A stretch of 38,242 bases of DNA from an uncultured Eubacterium sp. (GCA_910578975.1 CAJTRZ010000016.1:1-38242), one strand, 5' to 3'. Counted from the first letter of the stretch, positions 7,459-17,344 are shown. Made by a program: numbers and translations. The notes: a model not told the origin generated them from the sequence alone.

Positions 7459-10400
7459 TCACTTTTTAATTGTAACAGATTTTAACAATTTTTTGTACTT
7501 TTTTTTCATTTTTTTAGGAATTTTGACGAAAACTTTTTTCTTTACTTTTCGAAATGCTTGTTTTCCAACCTTTTTTAATTTTTTGGTTTTTATAATTAAC
7601 TTCTTTAACTTCTTGCAATTATAAAATGCCTTCTTTCCTATGGTTCTTACATTTGCACCAATCGTTACCTTCGTCAGTTTCTTACGATTCTTAAACGCAT
7701 TATTACCGATTGCAACTACCTTATAAGAAACCTTCTGATATGTTACTTTTTTCGGAATAGAAACTTTCTTAACCTTTTTACTAACAGTAGAAACCACCTG
7801 AACTGTCTTTTTCTTTGCACTCTTTACCCTATAGACCAGTTTACCTATCTTAAATTTAGAACCACCTTTTACAACACTAGAACTACCTGTTGTTCCATGC
7901 TTCCAAGTTGTCGTCTCTTCATTTTTGTTTGTTGTATCAGGTACCTTTGTAGTCTCCTGTGGCTCTGTAACCAATGCCTGAGTCGTTGTCTCTGCAGGTG
8001 TCGTTATCGGTTCTGTTGTCTGCTCGACCGGCTTCGTTGTCGTTGGCTCCGGTTTATTATAAGTAATAACATTAGACGCCTTACTATAAGCACTATTCAC
8101 ATAATTCTCATTATCTACCGCCGGAACTGCCACAACATAATATGTATATTTTCCTGAAACGTTAAGTGCTGTATCCTCATAACTTGTTCCTGTCACGGTT
8201 GCAACTTTTGTCTTTGTTGCTGTTGGAGAAGTTCTATAGACCATATATTTATCTGCATTGTCTACTGCATTCCAATTTACCGTTATTTTATCACCACTCA
8301 CCATAGCCGTAACATTTGGAGCATCCAGTTGTTCTTTTTGATCAGCTCCTCTTCCGTATAAGCGAACCTCCCAAATAGAAACGCCATATCCACCTACACG
8401 TTTTGTTGAGTAGATTCTTACATATCTTGCATCTGTAACCTTTGTAAAAGATATGGACTCCAAACCGGAACTTCTGTTCTCATCACCGTTTTTCTGTCCA
8501 CCATTACCGTTAGTTCGTGTAAACACTGTAGTCCATTTTTTATTATCCGTTGATGTCTCTATAACATAATCCTTAGATGCGGCTGTCTCCCAATAAATCT
8601 TAATTCCTCCGATTGTTTCTATTCTTCCCAAATCAATGGTCAGATACTGCGGATCTGCTGCCTGAGATTCCCATCTGCTTCCGTAGTCTTTATCAATAAT
8701 TTTATCTCCAGTATTTCCTCCCTGTTCAGAAGAAACATCAATCACTTGTGCTCCAGTTAAGGATATTTCAGGGTAGTCAGTTAAATCTGCCATTGTCAAA
8801 TCATCTGTCGGTGCTACTGGTGGCTTTGTTCCTTCTTTATATATCTTAATATAATTAAAGTTAAATCCACCATCTACCAATAATAACTTCATCTGATAAC
8901 TTCCGGCTTTCAAATGAACCGTCTGCTCTGATTTCACATTTTTCCAGCCTTCAACTGTATTATTTAAAGGTGTTGTAAGAATATAATCACTATCATTATC
9001 TGTAGTCATCTTAATTGCACTGTTTTTGCTTTTGTCCGTACACTGAACTCTGTATTCCACAACATAATCAGCCTCTTCTTCTACATCAAGGTTATATATG
9101 AGAGAATCACCATCATCAATCCAACCAATATAACCACCTTCTGCTTCCCCTGTTGTAGGCTCACATCCAAAGTTTGTATCATAGTCCTCTGCCTCAATTA
9201 CACCCGGAACTGTATTTACTTTATCTCTGCTTTCATACGGAACATACTCTGTATCTTTTGTTTTGTCCTCATTCTTTGTCGGGTCAACCGATACCAGTGC
9301 ATGTTTTGGAACCTTCACACTTCCAAGATCCCCCTTTGCGTTTGCAAAATTAACCGTAATTGTCTCATCACTTGGATTCCAGACCTGTGCAGAATATGTA
9401 GTCTTTCCGTTCACCGTCTTTTCAAATACCTGATATGATGTATAATTGCTACTCCAGATATCTGTGCAGATATTTCCTTTTGCACACATATTCTGAATGT
9501 ACCAGTAAGAGTTAAACATCTCATCTGTAGACAATACACCACCTACATAGTCTCCATTATCATTCAAATGTGATCTATATTCTTTTGACCAGCGGTCTGC
9601 AGCACCTTCTGCATCACTTAATGACATATATGGCCAAAGAATATGATACCATCCTTCCGGATCAGAATTGCCCTCTGCTGCTACCTTTTTCTGATATGCT
9701 TTCTGTACCTGCTCATATTCTGTCCATATCTTATCTGCTGTATCTTTATCATATCCCATATATGTAATTGCAGGTGTGACAGGTAACATATGGATACCCA
9801 TAATACAACATGGATTTCCTGAGAAATATGTTCCATTGGTGTAACCAAGTCCCCAAATCATTCCAATATAAGGAATACTGTTAACATTGCTGTCACCATA
9901 AGCTTTTACACCATAATCAGATGCCCAGTTATGGCTGTCATTTTCTGTTCCTTTATCAACATTAAACCAATACTGTTCAATGGCATTGACTTCTGAAGTA
10001 TATCCCCAGATACCTGCCTTTTCATACTTTTTGTTTCCGGTAACAAGTCCCCATAAGTACAATCCTGCCCAGCCAAATGTTGCCACTGAAGCTGACTCCT
10101 GATTGTTTCCGCTATTATTGTCTCCATATCCACCAGCCCATGAGTGTCCTTCGTACACATCAAAATTTCTCATAAATGGCAGCATATCGTCATCTTTATC
10201 CGGATTCATACAATCCCTGATAAGCAGCTCTATCATTTCTCCATAATCTTCTACAAAAGTAGAATCATAAGAAGCCAATACTGCTGCCGGGAATATAAAG
10301 TATGCCCAGAGGAAATGATGGTCTGATAAGTTGATTGCCATACCATGGTCACCACCGTCACCGCTGACTGCGCCCCAACTTGTATGATAATACATATAAT

Positions 10401-12867
10401 ATGGATAATCATCCTCGCCATCATAAGTAAGCCAGTTCTGCATAATCTTCTTTAATACATCAATTAATTTATCTCTTGTCTCATATTCTCCTAACTGTTC
10501 TGCAATCAAAATGCCCATTGCGATTGGATGGGACTTCTTTCCTTCCCAGTAAGGATCTGCCACCCAGTAAGATTTTAATGCAGTATCTGTAAACTGTTTT
10601 AAATATGCGTACATCCATTCTGTATCATAACTACTTGATTCACTTGGTGTGGTATACTGTGGAATAATTCCATGAAACTCCTGACTGTAGGAGAAATTAT
10701 TTCCTTCATGGATTCGCATATCACCTCTGCTGGATGTATAGATTAATACTTTATTATTTACTTTTGTATAAGAATCATCCGAATACTTCCACTGATGTGG
10801 CATCATACACATCAATGTTGTATTAGCAATACCTGTACCTGTTCTCTTCTGTGAAACGGTTGTCTCATACTTTGTTGTACAAATTCCCTTTGTTTCATCA
10901 TAACTATAATCAACAATGGTATCTGTTACATAAGAATATGCGTGACTGTACATATATTCTAACTGTTTCACAGCATCACTATCTCTTAATGATTCCGGAT
11001 TGGAAATCTTGTCTGTTTCCTCTTTACTTGCAAGCAATGGGATTGCTTCCTCTACTGCCAAAGCTCCAATTACCAGATAATTCTGATTACTTCCAAGTTT
11101 AATTTTCAGTTTATTACCTACCTTTGTCACAGTAGAATTCGCAGGCATATAAACACCATAGTAATGGTACTGTTTCTTATTTCCATCTCCCGGTGCTTCA
11201 CTTTCATTCTGCGTTTCCACAGCAAAATGATCAACAGTCACTGACTTTCCATCTTCTGTAATAATCTGATTTCCGTTCTTATCCATAAACTTAATCAGAT
11301 TATTTACGTTTAATTCAACAGAATTTGGATTTGCAAATGTTGTATATGCATATGGAGAACCTTTAATTAACGTACTCTCCATTTTTGCTATATCATTATC
11401 ACTATATTTTACGTCAACAGACCAATCTCCATATCCATCTAATTTTGCACTGGCTTTTCCAGTAATATCGGATGAATTTAATGTCAGATCGAAATATCTG
11501 CTGTCTACCCCCATACCGCCATTATCTGCACGATTATAAAGTCCATCAGCATAGTACATGGACAGCCCTGTTGCAGAATATTTATATGCCATTGGAAGTG
11601 CCGGCATTGTATCGCTATATTGTGTATATACAATTGATGTCCACCAGTCATTAGACGGTATCGGCGTACTGATTTTTGATGACACATACTTTGGCTCTCT
11701 CGGTTGTAAAAGACTTGCGTCATCTATCACATAACTTCCTTTTCCTAAATTTACAACTCTTTTTTCTGGAATACTTTCTATGGTATTGATAACTTTCTCA
11801 TCGCCCTGCTGATATTCATACACCTGCAATTCTCTGATAGAATATCCAGAACCTCGTCCCATAAGAATCCCCTGCATTCTTACATATCTTACATTTTCCG
11901 CATAGCATTTGATATCTTCATCTTCACCATTTCCCTGAAGTTGTCTATATATTGTTTTAAAATTTTTTCCATCTTCTGACACCTGCAAGTCCCAAATATT
12001 TCCATATTCTACCTGCCACTGCAAAAGGACACGTCCAATTGTGTACTTCGCTCCCAAATCTACCGTAAGACTCTGGTTACATTTGCTCTGTACATCATCA
12101 TCACCTTCAGAAAGCCAGTATGAGTCATAATTTCCATCTACTGCATTGCTTCCTGCAAGGGGCTGTGAAGCCCACCATGGTTTGGAATAAGATGTTGCCT
12201 CCACCTTTTTACCTAATGCAATGTTCTTCGCATCTGATATCGGTTCATTACAGTTTTCATCACCGATACCATAAATCTCAACCTCTCTAATGGATGCTCC
12301 CCAGCCTGATTTTTTATCTGAAGAACCTGACTGTGATTTACTGTAATTAATTAGTATTCTTACATAACGTCCATTTTTCTGTGTCAGTTTATATCCTTCT
12401 ATTCCGTCTGTACTAATAGAATCCTGGTAATATGTATAATCAACAGTACCATCATCACGAAGTACCTGTTGTTCACTACCACCATTTCCACTTGTTGTTT
12501 CATATACTTTTGTCCAGTTAATTTCATCATCTGATAACAAAATCTGGTAAGCAACACCATAACTTGCATTATTCTGCCAGTTAATGACAACCTTACTAAT
12601 GTCTGCCTTTCCACCTAAGTCTACATCCAGCCATTGGTCTGCCAGATTGGCTGCCGCTCCCCACTGTGTACCAAGTCTGCCGTCTGTAGCAAAGGTTGCC
12701 ACATCTCCACCATTGGCAGAGGAAGCATACGCTGGTCTATTTGCGGACAACAACCACGGTTTACTGTGGTCAGCTGCTTTTGTGGTTGCTTCACTTATGC
12801 TTATTCCACCAATCGCTAACGATAAACTAAGTATAACGGAAACTACTTTTCTCATAACTCTTTTCAT
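7459..12867 (-). CDS. Secreted multidomain GH81 endo-beta-1,3-glucanase
   Basis: About 1802 residues from the preferred ATG, which has AAGGAG ten bases upstream and gives a clean signal peptide (MKRVMRKVVSVILSLSLAIG, cleavage near AAD). A TTG start 33 codons earlier is also open but would bury the signal. Domains: two F5/8 type C (CBM32-like) modules (35-202, 210-353), GH81 catalytic domain (about 397-1160, beginning PIPSNDWWTS), CBM6 (about 1219-1345), a third F5/8C (1362-1505), fibronectin III (1513-1602), a Thr/Pro/Glu linker, and a Lys-rich BspA-like leucine-rich tail (about 1667-1802). GH81 cleaves beta-1,3-glucan. The general acid Asp849 (SDHHF) and Glu924 (NNQES) are present, but the second Glu of the usual ESxSEA motif is Val928. 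No LPXTG or SLH anchor is seen, so the basic tail may hold it to the wall. Confidence 0.9.
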   Translation of the reverse strand: MKRVMRKVVSVILSLSLAIGGISISEATTKAADHSKPWLLSANRPAYASSANGGDVATFATDGRLGTQWGAAANLADQWLDVDLGGKADISKVVINWQNNASYGVAYQILLSDDEINWTKVYETTSGNGGSEQQVLRDDGTVDYTYYQDSISTDGIEGYKLTQKNGRYVRILINYSKSQSGSSDKKSGWGASIREVEIYGIGDENCNEPISDAKNIALGKKVEATSYSKPWWASQPLAGSNAVDGNYDSYWLSEGDDDVQSKCNQSLTVDLGAKYTIGRVLLQWQVEYGNIWDLQVSEDGKNFKTIYRQLQGNGEDEDIKCYAENVRYVRMQGILMGRGSGYSIRELQVYEYQQGDEKVINTIESIPEKRVVNLGKGSYVIDDASLLQPREPKYVSSKISTPIPSNDWWTSIVYTQYSDTMPALPMAYKYSATGLSMYYADGLYNRADNGGMGVDSRYFDLTLNSSDITGKASAKLDGYGDWSVDVKYSDNDIAKMESTLIKGSPYAYTTFANPNSVELNVNNLIKFMDKNGNQIITEDGKSVTVDHFAVETQNESEAPGDGNKKQYHYYGVYMPANSTVTKVGNKLKIKLGSNQNYLVIGALAVEEAIPLLASKEETDKISNPESLRDSDAVKQLEYMYSHAYSYVTDTIVDYSYDETKGICTTKYETTVSQKRTGTGIANTTLMCMMPHQWKYSDDSYTKVNNKVLIYTSSRGDMRIHEGNNFSYSQEFHGIIPQYTTPSESSSYDTEWMYAYLKQFTDTALKSYWVADPYWEGKKSHPIAMGILIAEQLGEYETRDKLIDVLKKIMQNWLTYDGEDDYPYYMYYHTSWGAVSGDGGDHGMAINLSDHHFLWAYFIFPAAVLASYDSTFVEDYGEMIELLIRDCMNPDKDDDMLPFMRNFDVYEGHSWAGGYGDNNSGNNQESASVATFGWAGLYLWGLVTGNKKYEKAGIWGYTSEVNAIEQYWFNVDKGTENDSHNWASDYGVKAYGDSNVNSIPYIGMIWGLGYTNGTYFSGNPCCIMGIHMLPVTPAITYMGYDKDTADKIWTEYEQVQKAYQKKVAAEGNSDPEGWYHILWPYMSLSDAEGAADRWSKEYRSHLNDNGDYVGGVLSTDEMFNSYWYIQNMCAKGNICTDIWSSNYTSYQVFEKTVNGKTTYSAQVWNPSDETITVNFANAKGDLGSVKVPKHALVSVDPTKNEDKTKDTEYVPYESRDKVNTVPGVIEAEDYDTNFGCEPTTGEAEGGYIGWIDDGDSLIYNLDVEEEADYVVEYRVQCTDKSKNSAIKMTTDNDSDYILTTPLNNTVEGWKNVKSEQTVHLKAGSYQMKLLLVDGGFNFNYIKIYKEGTKPPVAPTDDLTMADLTDYPEISLTGAQVIDVSSEQGGNTGDKIIDKDYGSRWESQAADPQYLTIDLGRIETIGGIKIYWETAASKDYVIETSTDNKKWTTVFTRTNGNGGQKNGDENRSSGLESISFTKVTDARYVRIYSTKRVGGYGVSIWEVRLYGRGADQKEQLDAPNVTAMVSGDKITVNWNAVDNADKYMVYRTSPTATKTKVATVTGTSYEDTALNVSGKYTYYVVAVPAVDNENYVNSAYSKASNVITYNKPEPTTTKPVEQTTEPITTPAETTTQALVTEPQETTKVPDTTNKNEETTTWKHGTTGSSSVVKGGSKFKIGKLVYRVKSAKKKTVQVVSTVSKKVKKVSIPKKVTYQKVSYKVVAIGNNAFKNRKKLTKVTIGANVRTIGKKAFYNCKKLKKLIIKTKKLKKVGKQAFRKVKKKVFVKIPKKMKKKYKKLLKSVTIKK

Positions 12868-13019
12868 GTCAACACTTCTCCTTTTCCTCTTTCTATGTTT
12901 CATTTCTGTGGCATAATCACTGAAAGCCATTGGAAATAAACCATGTTGATTCTTTTTTACTTTCAAGCATTCTCCACTTTTCCTTCTAACATATTTTCAG
13001 AATAACATAGCAAAAATCA

Positions 13020-13063
13020 AAAATCCACAGATTCTAGAAACGTTTCTAAAATCTGTGGATTTT
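13020..13063 (-). promoter_or_regulatory. 44-bp palindrome with a LacI-type operator at its centre
   Basis: The outer arms AAAATCCACAGATT (13020-13033) and AATCTGTGGATTTT (13050-13063) flank the perfect 14-bp palindrome TAGAAACGTTTCTA. Only one of 22 base pairs is mismatched. The central AAACGTTT is typical of LacI/GalR operators; it misses two conserved cre positions. It lies about 150 bases before the glucanase start. With the T-rich minus-strand flank it could also act as a terminator. Confidence 0.65.
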
Positions 13064-13360
13064 AAACAAAAAAAGTATTTTTATCTATGCAACTTTTTTG
13101 TTTTTTCATTTTGATATATTTTTTCGTTTTTCCACTATTTTTAAAGGATTTTCCCTGACAAATCCCTTTTATTGTAAGCCTTTTCAAAAAGTCACTTTTA
13201 GCAAAATAAAAATTTTTTTATTTGTTTTGTAAATAATTTATTTTTTTGAAGTATCTATGCTTTTCGCCTGCATTTTTATATAATATCACTCATCTAAGTA
13301 GTCATGAAATTTCGTAATGTCCATCTCATGATACTTTTAATACATCATATGAAGACACAA
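13064..13360. other. AT-rich intergenic region without a gene
   Basis: About 300 bases of homopolymer-rich DNA (many T5-T7 runs on the plus strand) between the glucanase operator and the etfA terminator. No credible ORF or RNA gene is seen. The glucanase promoter must lie in or near it, but no single -35/-10 pair stands out. Confidence 0.6.
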
Positions 13361-13397
13361 AAATACCCTAAAGCATAAACATGTTTAGGGTATTTAC
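13361..13397 (-). terminator. Intrinsic terminator of the butyryl-CoA operon
   Basis: On the minus strand AAATACCCTAAA and TTTAGGGTATTT form a stem with a loop of about 11 bases, followed by Ts. It begins about 12 bases beyond the etfA stop codon. Confidence 0.85.
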
Positions 13398-13408
13398 ATC
13401 ATATATAC

Positions 13409-14461
13409 TTATTTATTTGCTACTGCTGCCTTGATTGCTTCTGTAAGCTGTGGAACTACTTTGTTTAAGTCTCCTACGATACCGTAATCAGCTACGTCAA
13501 AGATTGGAGCATCTTCGTCTTTGTTGATTGCGATGATTAAATCAGACTCTTCCATACCAGCTACATGCTGGATAGCTCCTGAGATACCGATTGCAAAGTA
13601 AACCTGTGGACGTACAGTCTTTCCTGTCTGTCCTACCTGTCTATCAACCGGTAACCAGCCGTTATCTGTTACAGCTCTTGAACAGGAAACTTCACCACCA
13701 AGAACTTCTGCTAACTCTTCAAGCATCTTGAAGTTTTCAGCAGAACCAACACCACGTCCACCAGAAACTAAAATCTTAGCATCCATGATATCAACTGTTT
13801 CTGCAACAGACTTAATGATTTCCTGAACTTCAACATATTTGCTGTTTTCTTCTAATTTTGCATCAAAGTTAATTACTTCTGCCTTAGCACCTACTTTTGG
13901 CTCAGCTTTCTGCATAACACCTGCACGAACTGTTGCCATCTGTGGTCTGTGATCCGGACAAGCGATTGTAGCGATTGTGTTTCCACCAAAAGCAGGACGA
14001 GTCATAAGTAACTGATTGTGCTTCTGCTCTTTTCCCGGAATTGGATTAATTGGAAAATCACCAATCTCTAATAATGTACAGTCAGCTGTCAAACCTGTTG
14101 CTACTCTTGCAGAAACTGTAGGACCTAAATCTCTACCGATTGCTGTAGCACCAACTAACATGATTTCTGGCTTGAATTCATTAATTACTGCTGTTAAAGC
14201 CTGTGCGTATGGCTCTGTTCTATATGTTTCAAGTGCTGGATCATCAACAACGATAACCTTATCAGCACCATATTCTGCTAACTGGTCTACAAGACCACTA
14301 ACATCTTTTCCAAGAAGTACTGCTGTAACTTCTGTCTCTAATGGCTTTGCAAGTCTTCCTGCTTCTCCAAGTAACTCGAATGCGATACCGCTTAATTCGT
14401 TATCTACCTGCTGAGCGAAGACATATACGCCTTTATAATCTTCTAAATTAATGTTCTGCAT
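13409..14461 (-). CDS. etfA: Electron transfer flavoprotein, alpha subunit
   Basis: A 350-residue EtfA. The C-terminal FAD domain is clear: LVSGGRGVGSAENF (about 231-244), SRAVTDNGWLPVDRQVGQTG (about 263-282), then ARG/PQVYFAIGISGAIQHVAGM-type and AINKDEDAPIFDVADYGIVG segments. The N-terminal domain is the usual EtfA fold, with no added ferredoxin domain. It pairs with EtfB and Bcd. In anaerobes that complex oxidises NADH and splits electrons between crotonyl-CoA and ferredoxin. It is last in the operon, 19 bases after etfB, and followed by a terminator. Bifurcation is inferred from context rather than from a single residue. Confidence 0.96.
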   Translation of the reverse strand: MQNINLEDYKGVYVFAQQVDNELSGIAFELLGEAGRLAKPLETEVTAVLLGKDVSGLVDQLAEYGADKVIVVDDPALETYRTEPYAQALTAVINEFKPEIMLVGATAIGRDLGPTVSARVATGLTADCTLLEIGDFPINPIPGKEQKHNQLLMTRPAFGGNTIATIACPDHRPQMATVRAGVMQKAEPKVGAKAEVINFDAKLEENSKYVEVQEIIKSVAETVDIMDAKILVSGGRGVGSAENFKMLEELAEVLGGEVSCSRAVTDNGWLPVDRQVGQTGKTVRPQVYFAIGISGAIQHVAGMEESDLIIAINKDEDAPIFDVADYGIVGDLNKVVPQLTEAIKAAVANK

Positions 14462-14480
14462 AATTATAATCTCCTCTCTA

Positions 14481-15269
14481 CTAAATAACGTGTTTTGTTA
14501 ATAACTTGTCCATGATGTATTCTACTGCCTCTTCTGGTGAATCTAGAGCAACCTTTTCGCCTGCACCCTTTCTTACCTTATCAGAAGCCTTAGCAATCTT
14601 TGTAGGTGAACCCATAAGACCTAAATCTCCATCATTAACATCTACTAAATCTTTTCTTCCCCAAGTTGTAATCTCAGCATCACATGCATCAAAAATTCCA
14701 CCCGGAGTCATGTATCTAGGATCATTTAATTCTGAAAGAGCTGTAATGAGAACTGGCATCTTTGCTTTTAACATATGATGTCTGTCTTCATACTGTCTCT
14801 TAACGATTACGCTGTCTCCCTCGATTTCAATACCTTCTGCATATGAAATAACTGGAAGTCCAAGATGTTCAGCAATCTGTGGTCCAACCTGAGCTGTATC
14901 ACCATCGATAGCCTGACGACCTGTAATAATAATGTCGTAATCTTCAATATTTCTAATAGCACCGGCAATAGTTGTAGACGTCGCCCAAGTATCAGCACCA
15001 CCTAAAACTCTGTCTGTTACTAAGATTCCATTATCAGCGCCCATAGCCATTGCTTCACGAAGTACATCCTCTGCCTTTGGAAGTCCCATTGTAAGAACTG
15101 TAACTTCTGCGCCGTACTTATCTTTTAATCTAAGTGCTGCCTCAAGACCTGCCTTATCATCCGGATTCATGATTGTAAGCATTGCAGCTCTATTTAATGT
15201 ACCGTCCGGGTTAAACTGTACGCCACCCTTTGTATCAGGTACCTGCTTTATACATACGATAACTTTCAC
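14481..15269 (-). CDS. etfB: Electron transfer flavoprotein, beta subunit
   Basis: A 262-residue EtfB, the partner of EtfA that carries the second nucleotide site. The opening VIVCIKQVPDTKGGVQF, NPDDKAGLEAALRLKD and the signature DGDTAQVGPQIAEHLGLP (about 122-139) are typical. The start codon is GTG, supported by AGGAGG eight bases upstream. It lies 15 bases after bcd and 19 before etfA, an order conserved in butyrate producers. It should bind NADH/FAD in the Bcd-EtfAB complex. Confidence 0.96.
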   Translation of the reverse strand: MKVIVCIKQVPDTKGGVQFNPDGTLNRAAMLTIMNPDDKAGLEAALRLKDKYGAEVTVLTMGLPKAEDVLREAMAMGADNGILVTDRVLGGADTWATSTTIAGAIRNIEDYDIIITGRQAIDGDTAQVGPQIAEHLGLPVISYAEGIEIEGDSVIVKRQYEDRHHMLKAKMPVLITALSELNDPRYMTPGGIFDACDAEITTWGRKDLVDVNDGDLGLMGSPTKIAKASDKVRKGAGEKVALDSPEEAVEYIMDKLLTKHVI

Positions 15270-15284
15270 GATTAGTACCTCCTA

Positions 15285-16442
15285 TTACTTTAATAAGTTT
15301 GCAGAGATTACCATACGCTGAACTTCTGAAGTACCTTCGTAGATTTCTGTAATCTTAGCATCTCTCATCATTCTTTCAACGTCATATTCTCTGATATAAC
15401 CATAACCACCGTGTAACTGAACAGCCTTAGTTGTTACTTCCATAGCAACTTCTGCTGCATATAATTTAGCCTGTGCTGCCTCTACAGAATATACCTTCTG
15501 AGTAGCCTTAGCCATAGCTGCTTTGTATACTAACATCTTAGCAGCTTCTACCTTTGTAGCCATATCTGCTAACTGGAACTGTGTATTCTGGAACTGTCCG
15601 ATACTTCTTCCAAACTGTTTTCTTTCCTTAACGTACTCGATTGTAGTCTCTAAAGCACCTTCTGCAATACCAAGAGCCTGAGCTGCGATACCAATACGTC
15701 CACCATCAAGTGTATGCATTGCGATACCAAAACCTTTACCCTTAGCACCAAGTAAATTCTCAGCAGGAATACGACAATCTTCAAAGATTAATTCGTATGT
15801 TGCTGAACCACGGATACCCATTTTCTTTTCCTTTGTACCAAAAGAAAATCCAGGTGTTCCTTTTTCAACGATAAATGCTGAAATTTCTTTCATCATTCTG
15901 CCACGTTTCTCAACCTTACCTGTTACAGCGATTACAATGTAAACATCTGCATATTTACCATTTGTAATAAAGCACTTAGAACCGTTTAATACCCATTCAT
16001 TTGTTGCTTCATCGAAAACAGCCTTTGTCTGCTGTCCCTGTGCGTCTGTACCTGCACCTGGTTCTGTAAGACCAAAAGCACCTAACTTCTCACCTTTTGC
16101 AAGTGGAACTACATATTTCTGCTTCTGCTCTTCTGTACCATATGTCATAATAGGATCGATACAAAGTGATGTATGCGCTGATACGATAACACCTGTTGTA
16201 CCACAAACTTTTGATAATTCTTCAACACACATTGCATATGTCAAAGGATCACATCCCTGTCCACCGTATTCCTTTGGAACCGGAATACCAAGGAAACCAT
16301 ATTTTGCCATCTTTTCAACTGTCTCTACTGGAAACTGTTCATTTTCATCTGTTTCCTGAGCAAGAGGCTTAACTTCTGTTTCAGCAAATTCTTTGAAAAG
16401 AGTTCTAGCCATTTCATGTTTCTTACTTAATGTAAAATCCAT
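15285..16442 (-). CDS. bcd: Butyryl-CoA dehydrogenase
   Basis: A 385-residue acyl-CoA dehydrogenase that reduces crotonyl-CoA to butyryl-CoA with electrons from EtfAB. Family signatures: GAFGLTEPGAGTDA near 126-139, the ITNGKYAD flavin segment, KMGIRGSATYELIFEDCRIP, ERKQFGRSIGQFQNTQF, QLHGGYGYIREYDVERMMRD and the terminal IYEGTSEVQR. Glu369 in YEGT is the expected catalytic base. Length (about 380) matches short-chain dehydrogenases of Clostridia. Position between hbd and etfB fixes the butyryl assignment. The start has an upstream GGAGGAATAAG site. Confidence 0.96.
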   Translation of the reverse strand: MDFTLSKKHEMARTLFKEFAETEVKPLAQETDENEQFPVETVEKMAKYGFLGIPVPKEYGGQGCDPLTYAMCVEELSKVCGTTGVIVSAHTSLCIDPIMTYGTEEQKQKYVVPLAKGEKLGAFGLTEPGAGTDAQGQQTKAVFDEATNEWVLNGSKCFITNGKYADVYIVIAVTGKVEKRGRMMKEISAFIVEKGTPGFSFGTKEKKMGIRGSATYELIFEDCRIPAENLLGAKGKGFGIAMHTLDGGRIGIAAQALGIAEGALETTIEYVKERKQFGRSIGQFQNTQFQLADMATKVEAAKMLVYKAAMAKATQKVYSVEAAQAKLYAAEVAMEVTTKAVQLHGGYGYIREYDVERMMRDAKITEIYEGTSEVQRMVISANLLK

Positions 16443-16471
16443 CTCTTATTCCTCCATGTATATATTTTTAT

Positions 16472-17344
16472 TTACTGTGCATCTACTGGTGTTTTAGTTC
16501 TGTCTGCATTATAAACATAGAATCCCTTACCACTTTTAGCACCAAGATTTCCACCACGTACCATCTTACGGATTAATGGACAAGCACGATATTTGCTGTC
16601 ACCTGTTTCATTATAAAGAACATCCATAATTGCAAGACAGATATCTAAACCGATAAAATCTCCTAACTCTAATGGTCCCATTGGATGGTTCGCTCCAAGT
16701 TTCATTGCTGCATCAATACCTGCAATATCAGAAACACCTTCCATTTTGATAAATGCTGCTTCATTAATCATTGGAATTAAAATACGATTTACTACGAAAC
16801 CTGCTGCTTCATTTACCTGTACAGGTGTCTTTCCAATTTCTTCTGAAATCTTAATAATTTCTGCAACAGTTTCTTCCGGTGTATTTACGCCTGCAATAAC
16901 TTCTACGAGTTTCATTCTATCTGCAGGATTAAAGAAATGCATACCAATCATTGGACGTGTAAGACCATTTCCAATCTCTGTAATAGAAAGAGATGATGTA
17001 TTTGAAGCAAAGATACATTCCGGTTTACAAATTTTATCTAATTCAGAAAATGTTGTTTTCTTTACTTCCATGTTTTCAAATGCAGCTTCAACGACTAAAT
17101 CACAATCTGCACAAAGATCTTCCTTAAGTCCCGGTGTGATACTGTTTAAAATATCATCAACCTTCTCCTGTGTCATTTTTCCTTTTTCTACAAGTCTTGC
17201 ATAACCTTTTGCAATCTTGTCTTTTCCACCTTCAGCCCATTCCTGTTTGATATCACATAATGCTACTGTGTATCCATCAACCTGAGCAAAAGCTTTTGCG
17301 ATTCCCTGGCCCATTGTGCCGGCACCAATTACTCCAACTTTCAT
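16472..17344 (-). CDS. hbd: 3-hydroxybutyryl-CoA dehydrogenase
   Basis: A 290-residue enzyme that reduces acetoacetyl-CoA to 3-hydroxybutyryl-CoA with NAD(P)H. The Rossmann loop is GAGTMGQGIA (7-16). The active-site blocks are SNTSSLSITEI (114-124), GMHFFNPADRMKLVEVI with the catalytic His136/Glu148 pair 12 residues apart, and NEAAGFVVNRILIPMINEA. It ends with GAKSGKGFYVYN. The length is that of clostridial Hbd (about 282). It sits between crt and bcd, with 29 bases to bcd and 71 to crt. Confidence 0.96.
   Translation of the reverse strand: MKVGVIGAGTMGQGIAKAFAQVDGYTVALCDIKQEWAEGGKDKIAKGYARLVEKGKMTQEKVDDILNSITPGLKEDLCADCDLVVEAAFENMEVKKTTFSELDKICKPECIFASNTSSLSITEIGNGLTRPMIGMHFFNPADRMKLVEVIAGVNTPEETVAEIIKISEEIGKTPVQVNEAAGFVVNRILIPMINEAAFIKMEGVSDIAGIDAAMKLGANHPMGPLELGDFIGLDICLAIMDVLYNETGDSKYRACPLIRKMVRGGNLGAKSGKGFYVYNADRTKTPVDAQ

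Noticed and set aside
12868..12966. TTG start of the glucanase 33 codons upstream
   Set aside because: It would place a long charged segment before the signal peptide; the ATG at 12867 has AAGGAG and gives a normal signal peptide.
13034..13049. CcpA cre site before the glucanase
   Set aside because: TAGAAACGTTTCTA lacks the conserved G and C near the ends of the cre consensus; a sugar-specific LacI-family protein fits better, though CcpA is not excluded.
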